Assembly (NCBI RefSeq): GCF_000494755.1
Contig: NC_022657.1
Coordinates: 4,006,001-4,070,000, forward strand
Direction of reading: 5' to 3'
Length of the DNA: 64,000 bases
From: Amorphoplanes friuliensis DSM 7358
GTDB taxonomy: Bacteria > Actinomycetota > Actinomycetes > Mycobacteriales > Micromonosporaceae
Translations under genes and position numbers: made by a program
Part shown: positions 52,048-60,367 of the stretch, in pieces
How the letters are laid out: each line of letters starts with the position of its first letter
How positions within the stretch are numbered: position 1 is the first letter of the stretch
The notes under the pieces: generated by a model
Told to the model about the DNA's origin: nothing
Seen by the model: the letters and a program-made list of their open reading frames with translations, nothing else
Databases searched by the model: none

Positions 52048-55000
52048 TGGCGGCGCAGAACGGGTTGAAGGACATCTTGCCCCTGGCACCGCTGCAGGAG
52101 GGCCTGCTGTTCCACAGCGAGTACGACACCGACGCCACGGACGTCTATGTCGTGCAGCAGGCGATCGACCTCGAGGGTGATCTCGACGTCGGAGCCCTGC
52201 AGGCCGCGTGTGCCGCGCTGCTGCGGCGTCACGCCAACCTGCGGGCGGCGTTCCGGCACAGCGGTCTGAAACGGCCCGTGCAGCTGATCCCGCACGAGGT
52301 GGCGCTGCCGTGGTCCGAAGTGGACCTGACGCACCTGCCGGTGGAGGACCGGGTCTCGGCCGCGGATGCCGCCCAGCACGAGGATCGGCTGCACCGCTTC
52401 GATCTCGCCCGGCCACCGCTGCTGCGCTACACGCTCTACCGCCTCGGTACGGACCACTACCGGTTCGTGCTGACCAACCACCACATCCTGCTGGACGGCT
52501 GGTCCCGCCCGATGCTCGTCCGCGAGCTGCTCGCCCTCTACGCCACCGGGGGCGACGACAGCGGCCTGCCACGTGTCCGGCCGTTCCGCGACTTCCTGCA
52601 GTGGCTGGGCGCCCAGAACAGGGAACGCGCCCTCGACGCCTGGCGGGACGCGCTCGCCGGTCTGCCCGGTCCCACCCTGGTGGCGCCGCGGGCCCAGGAC
52701 CGCCGGCCCGTCGTGCCGGGACGTCTCGACCGTGAGCTGCCCGCGTCCACGTTCACCGCCCTGACCGAGCTCGCCCGGGCGCAGGGCCTCACGCTCAACA
52801 CGCTCGTGCAGGGCGCCTGGGCGGTCGTGCTCGGCAGCCTCACCGGGCAGGACGACGTCGTCTTCGGCACCACCGTCTCCGGCCGTCCGCCGGAGCTGGA
52901 GGGTGTCGAGACGATGGTCGGGCTCTTCATCAACACGTTGCCGGTCCGGGTACGCCTCGACCCGCGCGAGCCGCTGGTGGCGGGGCTGCGGCGGTTGCAG
53001 GACGAGCAGTTGCGGCTGCAGCCGTACCAGCAGCTCGGTCTGGCCGACGTGCAGCGGCTGGCGGGTCCCGGTGAGCTCTTCGACACGACGATGGTCTTCG
53101 AGAACTACCCGGTCGACGTGGGGTCGGGCGGCGCCGACGGTTTCCGGGGTGTCCGCGTCACCAGCAGCCGCAACCGGGACGCCACTCACTATCCGCTCGC
53201 CCTGGTCGTCGTCGCCCGCGGCAGCCTCAAGCTGCGCCTCGACCACCAGCCCGACCTCGTGCCGGAGACGCAGGCCGGAGCCGTCCTGGACCGCCTCGAG
53301 CGGGTGCTGAACGCCCTGGCGAAGGACCCGTCCGTTCCGCTCGGGCGCCTCGCCCTGCTGTCGGACGCCGAGCACCGTGCGGCGCTGGCGCTGGGCCACG
53401 GGCGGCGTCGTGAGGCAGCGCCGGGCACCGTGCCCGCCGCGTTCCGGGCCCAGGCGGCCCGAACCCCCGGCGCGATCGCCGTGCGGGCCGACGACACCAC
53501 GCTGACCTATGCCGAACTGGACGAGGCGTCCGACGGTCTCGCCCGGCACCTCGCCGGTCTGGGCGTCGGCGCGGAGACCCCGGTCGCGCTGCTGATGGAC
53601 CGGTCGGCTTCGCTGATCGTCGCGCTGCTCGGCATCCTCAAGGCCGGCGGCGCCTACCTGCCGCTGCACCCCGGCGACCCGGACGACCGGATGCGGACGG
53701 TCGTCGCCGACACGGGCGCGCCGATCATCCTGGCCGACCCGGCCAACGCGGCCCGCGCGGCCGGCCTCGGCCCCCGCGTCGTGGACCCCTCGGCGACCGA
53801 GGGCGGCCCTGTCCCCGAGCCCGCCCTCAGCCCCGGCGCGCTGGCCTATCTCATCTACACCTCGGGCTCGACCGGTGTGCCCAAGGGTGTGGCCGTCACC
53901 CACCACAACGTGCTCGAGCTGGCCGCCGACTCGGCGTTCCGGACCGGCGCCCACGAGCGGGTGCTGATCCACTCGCCCCAGGCGTTCGACGCTTCCACGT
54001 ACGAGCTCTGGGTGCCCCTGCTGTCCGGCGGCACCGCCGTGGTCGCGCCGCCCGGCAAACTCGACGTGGCCCAGCTCGGCAAGACCCTCGCCGAGCACGC
54101 GGTCACCGCTCTGTGGCTCACCTCCGGGCTGTTCCAGCTGGTCGCCGACGAGGCGCCCGAGAGCCTGGCCGGCGTGCGCGAGGTGTGGACCGGTGGTGAC
54201 GTCGTCCCGGCCGCGTCGGTGCGGGCCGTGCTCGACGCCTGCCCCGACGTCACGGTCGTCGACGGGTACGGGCCGACCGAGACCACGACGTTCGCGGTCC
54301 GGCACCGGCTGGCCCCCGGCACCCCGGTCCCGGCGGAGGTGCCCATCGGCACCGCCCTGGACAACACCGACCTGCGGGTCCTGGACGCTGCGCTGCGGCC
54401 GGTCCCGCCCGGCGTCCCCGGCGAGCTCTACCTCGGCGGTACGGGTGTCGGCCGCGGGTACCACCACCGGCCCGCGCTGACCGCCGCCCGGTTCGCCGCC
54501 GACCCGTACGGCGAGCCCGGCGCCCGCCTGTACCGCACCGGCGACCTGGTCCGCTGGACGGAGACCGGGGTGCTCGAATACCTCGGCCGCGCCGACCACC
54601 AGGTGAAGATCCGGGGCTTCCGCATCGAGACCGGTGAGATCGAGGCCGTCCTGGCCCGCCACGACGAGGTCGCCCAGGCCGTCGTCACCGTGTGGGAGCC
54701 CGCACCGGGTGACAAGCGCCTCGCCGCCTATCTGGTCGGCGCCCGCGGCGGCACGCTCGACACCGCGGGCGTCCGCGCTCACGCCGAGGCTGTGCTGCCC
54801 GGCTACATGATCCCCGCGGCGTTCGTCGTGCTCGACACGTTGCCGCTGACCGGCAACGGCAAGGTCGACCGCGCCCGTCTGCCCGTTCCCGAGCTGGCCG
54901 GGGCGCCGGCCGGCCGGGCGCCGCGCTCACCCCGCGAGGAGTTGCTCTGCCAGCTCTTCGCCGAGTGCCTCGGCGTCGCGTCGGTCAGCATCGACGACGA

Positions 55001-58000
55001 CTTCTTCGCCCTCGGCGGGCACTCGCTGCTCGCCACCCGGCTGGTCAGCCGCATCCGGACCGTCCTCGGCGCCGAACTGGCGATCCGCGGCCTCTTCGAC
55101 GCCCCCACGGTCGCCCGGCTCACCCGCGCCCTCGACACCGCCGGTACGGCCCGCGAGCCCGTCACCGCCGCCGACCCGCGACCCGACCGCGTGCCGGCCT
55201 CGTACGCCCAGCGCCGCCTCTGGTTCCTCCACCGTTTCGAGGGGCCGAGCCCGACCTACAACATCCCGTTCGCGTTGCGGCTGACGGGCGACCTCGACAC
55301 CGGGGCGCTGCGGGCCGCGTTCGCCGACCTGGCGGCCCGGCACGAGGTGCTGCGGACCGTGCTGGCCGAGGATGCCGACGGCCCCCACCAGGTGGTGCTC
55401 GACGCCGACCGGGGTGCTCCCGTGCTCACCGCCGAGGACGTCACCGAGGAGGAGCTGCCGGACGCGCTCGCCCGTGCCGCCGGCTACTGCTTTGCCCTCG
55501 ATGCCGAGACCCCGCTGCGCGCCTGGCTCTTCACCATCACGCCGGACCAGCACGTGCTGCTGGTCCTGCTGCACCACGTCGCCGGTGACGGCTGGTCGGT
55601 GCCGATCCTGGCCCGCGACCTCAGCACCGCGTACGCCGCACGGCACACGGGCACCGCACCCGCCTGGCTGCCGCTGCCGGTCCAGTACGCCGACTACACC
55701 CTGTGGAACCGGCGGCTGCTCGGGACCGAGGACAACCCCGGCAGTGTGCTGAGCGAGCAACTGGCGCACTGGAGCCGTACCCTCGCAGCGCTTCCGGAGG
55801 AGCTCGGCCTGCCCACCGACCGCCCCCGCCCGGCGGTCTCGACCTATCGCGGCGACCGGGTCGTCTTCGAGGTGCCACGGGAGCTCCACGACCGCCTGGC
55901 GAAGTTGGCACAGCAGTGTCACGCGAGCCCGTTCATGGTGCTGCAGGCGGCCGTGGCCGTCCTGCTCAGCCGGCTCACGGGTGGCACCGACATCCCGATC
56001 GGCACACCGGTCGCCGGGCGCACCGACGACGCGCTCGACGACCTTGTCGGCTTCTTCGCCAACACCCTGGTGCTGCGCACGGACACCACCGGCAACCCGG
56101 CCTTCCGCGACCTGGTCGCGCGGGTGCGCGAGACGGACCTGGCCGCGTACGCGCATCAGGACCTGCCGTTCGAGCGGCTCGTCGAGGAACTGAACCCGGA
56201 ACGGTCCCTGGCCCGGCACCCGCTCTTCCAGGTGATGCTGACGTTCAACAACACCGCCCGGGGCGGCACCGCGCTGCGGCTGCCGGGACTGCGCGCGGAG
56301 GACCTGCCCGGCACCGCGGAGACGGCCAAGTTCGACCTGCTGTTCGCCTTCGCCGAGCGCCGTGACCCGGCCGGGCGACCCGGCGGGCTGGGTGCGAGCC
56401 TGGAGTACAGCACCGACCTGTTCGACCACACGACCGCGGAGTCGTTCGTGGACCGGCTGCTGCGCCTGCTGACGGCCGTCACGACCGATCCGAAGCAGCG
56501 GATCGGCGCCCTCGAGCTGTTATCGGAGCCCGAGCGGCGGCTGGTCACCACCGGTTTCAACACCACGGAGACCGAGGTCGGCGGCCGGTCCCTGCCCGAG
56601 TCCTTCGAGGCCCAGGTCGCGCGTACGCCCGGCCTGCCCGCCGTCGAGTGGCCGGGCGCCGTCCTCACGTACGCGGAGCTGAACGTCGCGGCGAACCGCC
56701 TGGCGCGACTGCTGGCCGCCCGGGGAGCCGGACCGGAGAGCCGGGTCGCGGCGCTGCTGCCCCGCTCGGGGGAACTGGTCACCACGATGCTCGCCACGCT
56801 CAAGGCCGGTGCCGCCTACCTGCCGGTCGACCCCGAATATCCGCCCGCCCGGATCCGGGCGATGCTCGACGACGCGGCACCCGACGTGATCGTGACCAGC
56901 CGGGACCTCGCCGCGCGGTTCCCGGACGATCGGACGGTCGTGCTGGAACCCGGGGCCCTGGACGGCTTCGCCGGCACGGATCTCACCGACGCCGACCGGA
57001 CCGCGGCGCTGACACCCGCCCACCCGGCCTACGTCATCTACACCTCCGGCTCGACCGGCCGCCCCAAGGGCATCACCATGCCGGCGGGCGCGACCGCGAA
57101 CCTCCTCGAGTGGCACGCCCGGGAACTGCCCGGCCGGCCGGGAGCCCGGGTCGCGCAGTTCACCGCGGTCAGCTTCGACGTGTCGGTGCAGGAGATGCTC
57201 TCGGCCGTGCTCACCGGTCGCACCCTGGTCGTCTGCGACGAGGACGTCCGCCGGGACCCGGTCGCCCTGACCCGCTGGCTGCGCGACTCCCGCATCCAGG
57301 AGCTCTACGCGCCCAACCTCGTCGTCGACGCCGTCTGCGAGGCCGCCACCACCCGGGGCATCACGCTGCCGGAGCTGACCGACCTGGTCCAGGCGGGGGA
57401 AGCCCTCACCCTGCACCCGGCCGTACGCCGGTTCCACGAGCAGCACCCCGGGTGCCGCCTGCACAACCACTACGGTCCCGCCGAGACGCACGTCGTCACG
57501 GCGTACCGGCTGCCGGAGCGGGTGGAGCAGTGGCCCGCAACCGCGCCGATCGGGGCGCCGATCGCCAACTCCGCGATGCGGGTGCTCGACCCGTGGTTGC
57601 GGCCGGTGCCGCCCGGCGTGCCCGGTGAGCTCTACATCGCCGGGGCGAACCTGGCCCGCGGCTACCTGAATCGGCCCGCTCTGACCGGCCAGCGGTTCGT
57701 GCCCGACCCGCTCGGCGCGCCCGGCACCCGGATGTACCGCACCGGCGACCTGGCGAGCTGGGACGGCGACGGCAACCTGCGCTACCTCGGCCGCACCGAC
57801 GACCAGGTCAAGATCCGCGGCTTCCGCGTCGAACCGGGCGAGGTCGAGGCCGTCCTCACCACCCTGCCCGGCGTCACCCGGGCCGCCGTGACCGTCCGCG
57901 AGGACCGGCCGGGGGACAAACGCCTGATCGCGTACGTCGTCCCGGCGCAGGACACCGCAGCCCTGCACCGGGAGCTGACCGGGCGCCTGCCCGCGCACCT

Positions 58001-59159
58001 GGTGCCGGCGGTGATCGTGGGCCTCGACGAGCTGCCGCTGACCCCGAACGGCAAGCTCGACCGGGCCGCGTTGCCGGCACCGGGGCAGTCGGCGGAGGGC
58101 CGGGCTCCGGCGACGCCGACCGAGCGGGTGGTCGCCGAACTCTTCGCCGAGGTGCTCGGGGCCGCGACAGTCGGCGCCGACGACGACTTCTTTGCCCTCG
58201 GTGGTCACTCGTTCCTGGCGGCCCGGCTCGTCGCCCGCCTCCGGGAGCGGCTGGACACCGAAGCGCCCGTCCGGTACGTCTTCGAGGCGCCGACCGTGGC
58301 CAAACTGGCCGCGCTGCTCGACGGCGGCCCCCGGGACCGGCGCGCCTCCGGTGCGGTGGTCCTGCCCCTGCGGACCGGCGGCTCGGCGGCGCCGCTCTTC
58401 TGCCTGCACCCGGGTGGCGGCTTCAGCTGGTGTTACGCCGGGCTCGTCCAGCACCTCGACGCCGACGTGCCGGTGTACGGCATCCAGGCGCGCGGCCTCG
58501 ACGGCCGCACCACACCGGCGTCCACGATGGACGAGATGGTCGACGACTACCTGACCGAGATCCGGCGCATCCAGCCGCACGGCCCGTACCGGCTCGCCGG
58601 GTGGTCGTTCGGCGGGCTGTCCGCGCACGCGCTCGCCGTGCGGCTGCGGCACGAGGGTGAGGAGGTGGAGTTGCTGGCGCTGCTGGACGCGTACCCGCCG
58701 ACGCCGGGCGCCGACCGCCTCGAGGTTGTCGAGCACGAGGTCGTGGCCCACAACATGCGGGCTCTGGGCTTCGATTTCGAGGAGCAGGAACTGCTCGGCG
58801 ATCAGGAGGCGGTGCTGCTGCGTTTCCGCGACTTCCTGCGCGCGAGCGACGCGTCACTCGGGCATCTCGACGCCCACGACATTCTTGCGCTCAAGGACGT
58901 CTACGTGAACAACGTGCGCATCATGCGGGCTTTCCGCCCGCAGTTCTTCGACGGCAACATCCTGTTCGTGTCGGCCGCGAAGATGTCCGCGCAAGACCGC
59001 GAGTCCCGCTTGAATGTCCACTTCTGGCAGCCGTTCATCGGCGGTTCCGTGGACGTCGCGGACGTAGAATCGACACACGGCGATCTGATGACGGACCCGC
59101 GCCACGTCGCGAGCGTCGGCGCCATCCTCGACAGCCGGCTGCGCAGCGGCCGCGTTTGA
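52047..59159 (+). CDS. pstD: PstD: terminating NRPS (residues 10-11), C-A-T-C-A-T-TE
   Basis: NRPS of 2370 aa. C10 (LKDILPLAPLQEG, NHHILLDGWS) is of the type following an E domain, matching D-residue 9. A10 pocket DAYWWGGTF is valine-like; T10 is Ser993. C11 has HHVAGDGWS; A11 pocket DVQYVAHVV is the proline code; T11 is Ser2055. The C-terminal type I thioesterase (2100-2365) has GWSFGG with Ser2187 and a late His (STHGDL), and probably closes the ring between Pro11 and the side-chain amine of Dab2. I choose ATG 52047, which shares its A with the pstC stop, because GGAGGG ends 7 bases before it; the GTG at 52044 would leave only 4. A TTA leucine codon, rare in such genomes, lies at 56520-56522. 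Confidence 0.94.
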   Translation: MAAQNGLKDILPLAPLQEGLLFHSEYDTDATDVYVVQQAIDLEGDLDVGALQAACAALLRRHANLRAAFRHSGLKRPVQLIPHEVALPWSEVDLTHLPVEDRVSAADAAQHEDRLHRFDLARPPLLRYTLYRLGTDHYRFVLTNHHILLDGWSRPMLVRELLALYATGGDDSGLPRVRPFRDFLQWLGAQNRERALDAWRDALAGLPGPTLVAPRAQDRRPVVPGRLDRELPASTFTALTELARAQGLTLNTLVQGAWAVVLGSLTGQDDVVFGTTVSGRPPELEGVETMVGLFINTLPVRVRLDPREPLVAGLRRLQDEQLRLQPYQQLGLADVQRLAGPGELFDTTMVFENYPVDVGSGGADGFRGVRVTSSRNRDATHYPLALVVVARGSLKLRLDHQPDLVPETQAGAVLDRLERVLNALAKDPSVPLGRLALLSDAEHRAALALGHGRRREAAPGTVPAAFRAQAARTPGAIAVRADDTTLTYAELDEASDGLARHLAGLGVGAETPVALLMDRSASLIVALLGILKAGGAYLPLHPGDPDDRMRTVVADTGAPIILADPANAARAAGLGPRVVDPSATEGGPVPEPALSPGALAYLIYTSGSTGVPKGVAVTHHNVLELAADSAFRTGAHERVLIHSPQAFDASTYELWVPLLSGGTAVVAPPGKLDVAQLGKTLAEHAVTALWLTSGLFQLVADEAPESLAGVREVWTGGDVVPAASVRAVLDACPDVTVVDGYGPTETTTFAVRHRLAPGTPVPAEVPIGTALDNTDLRVLDAALRPVPPGVPGELYLGGTGVGRGYHHRPALTAARFAADPYGEPGARLYRTGDLVRWTETGVLEYLGRADHQVKIRGFRIETGEIEAVLARHDEVAQAVVTVWEPAPGDKRLAAYLVGARGGTLDTAGVRAHAEAVLPGYMIPAAFVVLDTLPLTGNGKVDRARLPVPELAGAPAGRAPRSPREELLCQLFAECLGVASVSIDDDFFALGGHSLLATRLVSRIRTVLGAELAIRGLFDAPTVARLTRALDTAGTAREPVTAADPRPDRVPASYAQRRLWFLHRFEGPSPTYNIPFALRLTGDLDTGALRAAFADLAARHEVLRTVLAEDADGPHQVVLDADRGAPVLTAEDVTEEELPDALARAAGYCFALDAETPLRAWLFTITPDQHVLLVLLHHVAGDGWSVPILARDLSTAYAARHTGTAPAWLPLPVQYADYTLWNRRLLGTEDNPGSVLSEQLAHWSRTLAALPEELGLPTDRPRPAVSTYRGDRVVFEVPRELHDRLAKLAQQCHASPFMVLQAAVAVLLSRLTGGTDIPIGTPVAGRTDDALDDLVGFFANTLVLRTDTTGNPAFRDLVARVRETDLAAYAHQDLPFERLVEELNPERSLARHPLFQVMLTFNNTARGGTALRLPGLRAEDLPGTAETAKFDLLFAFAERRDPAGRPGGLGASLEYSTDLFDHTTAESFVDRLLRLLTAVTTDPKQRIGALELLSEPERRLVTTGFNTTETEVGGRSLPESFEAQVARTPGLPAVEWPGAVLTYAELNVAANRLARLLAARGAGPESRVAALLPRSGELVTTMLATLKAGAAYLPVDPEYPPARIRAMLDDAAPDVIVTSRDLAARFPDDRTVVLEPGALDGFAGTDLTDADRTAALTPAHPAYVIYTSGSTGRPKGITMPAGATANLLEWHARELPGRPGARVAQFTAVSFDVSVQEMLSAVLTGRTLVVCDEDVRRDPVALTRWLRDSRIQELYAPNLVVDAVCEAATTRGITLPELTDLVQAGEALTLHPAVRRFHEQHPGCRLHNHYGPAETHVVTAYRLPERVEQWPATAPIGAPIANSAMRVLDPWLRPVPPGVPGELYIAGANLARGYLNRPALTGQRFVPDPLGAPGTRMYRTGDLASWDGDGNLRYLGRTDDQVKIRGFRVEPGEVEAVLTTLPGVTRAAVTVREDRPGDKRLIAYVVPAQDTAALHRELTGRLPAHLVPAVIVGLDELPLTPNGKLDRAALPAPGQSAEGRAPATPTERVVAELFAEVLGAATVGADDDFFALGGHSFLAARLVARLRERLDTEAPVRYVFEAPTVAKLAALLDGGPRDRRASGAVVLPLRTGGSAAPLFCLHPGGGFSWCYAGLVQHLDADVPVYGIQARGLDGRTTPASTMDEMVDDYLTEIRRIQPHGPYRLAGWSFGGLSAHALAVRLRHEGEEVELLALLDAYPPTPGADRLEVVEHEVVAHNMRALGFDFEEQELLGDQEAVLLRFRDFLRASDASLGHLDAHDILALKDVYVNNVRIMRAFRPQFFDGNILFVSAAKMSAQDRESRLNVHFWQPFIGGSVDVADVESTHGDLMTDPRHVASVGAILDSRLRSGRV

Positions 59160-59188
59160 CCGACCGGGCCGATCCCAAGGAGAAACAG

Positions 59189-59401
59189 ATGAGCACAAAC
59201 CCGTTCGAGGACCCCGAGGGCACCTATCTCGTGCTGGTCAACGACGAGGGCCAGCACTCGCTGTGGCCCGCTTTTGTCGAGGTGCCGGCGGGCTGGGAGA
59301 CCGTCCTGCCCGAGGGCCCGCGTGACGCGGCCCTGGAATACATCGACACGACCTGGACCGACATGCGGCCGAAGAGCCTGATCGCCGCGATGGACGCCTG
59401 A
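59189..59401 (+). CDS. MbtH-like protein
   Basis: Small protein (70 aa) that binds NRPS adenylation domains and is often needed for their folding or activity. The family pattern is clear: FEDPEGTYLVLVNDEGQHSL with WPAFVEVPAGW and WTDMRPKSL. The usual Cys-Leu before the last motif is Ala-Leu here. ATG 59189 has AAGGAG 6 bases before it. It follows pstD after 29 bases in the same transcript and is the only MbtH in the window, so it probably serves several of the A domains, including that of PstA. A hairpin follows the gene. Confidence 0.95.
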   Translation: MSTNPFEDPEGTYLVLVNDEGQHSLWPAFVEVPAGWETVLPEGPRDAALEYIDTTWTDMRPKSLIAAMDA

Positions 59402-59416
59402 CGCACCGCAGTTTCC

Positions 59417-59444
59417 GGCCCGCTCACCGTCCGGTGGGCGGGCC
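59417..59444 (+). terminator. Hairpin behind mbtH
   Basis: Left arm GGCCCGCTCACC (59417-59428), loop GTCC, right arm GGTGGGCGGGCC (59433-59444): a 12-bp stem with one G-T pair, in the 75-base gap before the alpha/beta hydrolase. There is no T-run. It may end or attenuate the long pst transcript before the next gene. Confidence 0.65.
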
Positions 59445-59476
59445 GTCCTCGTCCCCGCCGCCGGAAAGGAACGGGC

Positions 59477-60283
59477 ATGCCCCTCGCTGCCGTCAACGGT
59501 ATTCAGCTGCACTACAAGGAGTTCGGCTCGGGCGACCCGGTCGTGCTGATCCAGGGCACCGGCGGTGGTCACAGCGTGTGGCTGCTGCATCAGGTTCCCG
59601 ACCTCACCGCCGCGGGTTACCGCGTCATCGTCTTCGACAACCGCGGGATCCCGCCGACCTCGGTCTGCGCCGAAGGCTTCACGATCGACGATCTGGCCGG
59701 TGACGTCGCCGGGCTCATCGAGCACCTGCGCCTCGGGCCGTCCCACGTGGTCGGCACGTCGATGGGTTCCTTCGTGGCCCAGGAGCTGGCCCTGAGCCGC
59801 CCCGATCTGGTGCGCAGCGCCGTCCTCATGGCCACCCGCGGTCGCAGCGACCGGCTGCGCGCCGAGCTGACCCGGGCCGAGATCGAGCTGCACGACGCCG
59901 GCATCACCCTGCCGCCGCGGTACGCCGCCGTCGTCCGGGCCCTCAAGTCGCTGTCCCCACGGACCCTGGACGACGAGCGCAAGGTCGCCGACTGGCTCGA
60001 ACTCTTCGAGTTCTCGCCCGGCGCCGGTGCCGGACAACGCGCCCAGATGGAGATCTCCAAGCTGCGCAACCGGCTCCCGGCGTACGCGGGGATCACCGTC
60101 CCGTGCCAGGTCATCGCGTTCGCGGACGACCTGATCACCCCGCCGCACCTGGGCCGGGAGGTTGCGGACGCGATCACCGGCGCCCGGTACGAGCTGATCG
60201 CCGACTGCGGCCATTACGGGTACCTCGAGGATCCGGAGTCGGTCGGCAAGTGCATCGTGGACTTCCTCGCCGCCGTGGAGTGA
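59477..60283 (+). CDS. Alpha/beta hydrolase, possible editing thioesterase
   Basis: Alpha/beta-hydrolase of 268 aa. The oxyanion region reads LIQGTGGGHSVW, the nucleophile elbow GTSMGS (Ser), the acid lies in AFADDLITPP and the His in DCGHYGYLED. The FDNRGIPPT stretch and the helical lid are those of esterase/peroxidase-like single-domain hydrolases seen in many NRPS clusters. Unlike PstA it keeps the normal Ser. Possible jobs are removal of wrong groups from carriers, or an acyl shuttle; neither can be read from sequence. AAAGGAA lies before ATG 59477. It is the last plus-strand gene before a strong hairpin. I do not assign a gene name. Confidence 0.75.
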   Translation: MPLAAVNGIQLHYKEFGSGDPVVLIQGTGGGHSVWLLHQVPDLTAAGYRVIVFDNRGIPPTSVCAEGFTIDDLAGDVAGLIEHLRLGPSHVVGTSMGSFVAQELALSRPDLVRSAVLMATRGRSDRLRAELTRAEIELHDAGITLPPRYAAVVRALKSLSPRTLDDERKVADWLELFEFSPGAGAGQRAQMEISKLRNRLPAYAGITVPCQVIAFADDLITPPHLGREVADAITGARYELIADCGHYGYLEDPESVGKCIVDFLAAVE

Positions 60284-60307
60284 TCCACGGCGGCGCAGGA
60301 GGGGAGG

Positions 60308-60350
60308 GGGAGGGAGGACGCCGGCCGGGGGAACCGGTGTCCTCCCTCCC
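60308..60350. terminator. Bidirectional terminator between hydrolase and MmpL genes
   Basis: GGGAGGGAGGAC-G-CCGG (60308-60324) pairs with CCGG-T-GTCCTCCCTCCC (60334-60350): a 17-bp stem with one G-T pair and a 9-base loop, followed on the plus strand by GGTTTT. It lies between two convergent genes (stops at 60283 and 60368), so it probably ends both transcripts. Confidence 0.85.
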
Positions 60351-60367
60351 GGTTTTCGGGCGGCAGG

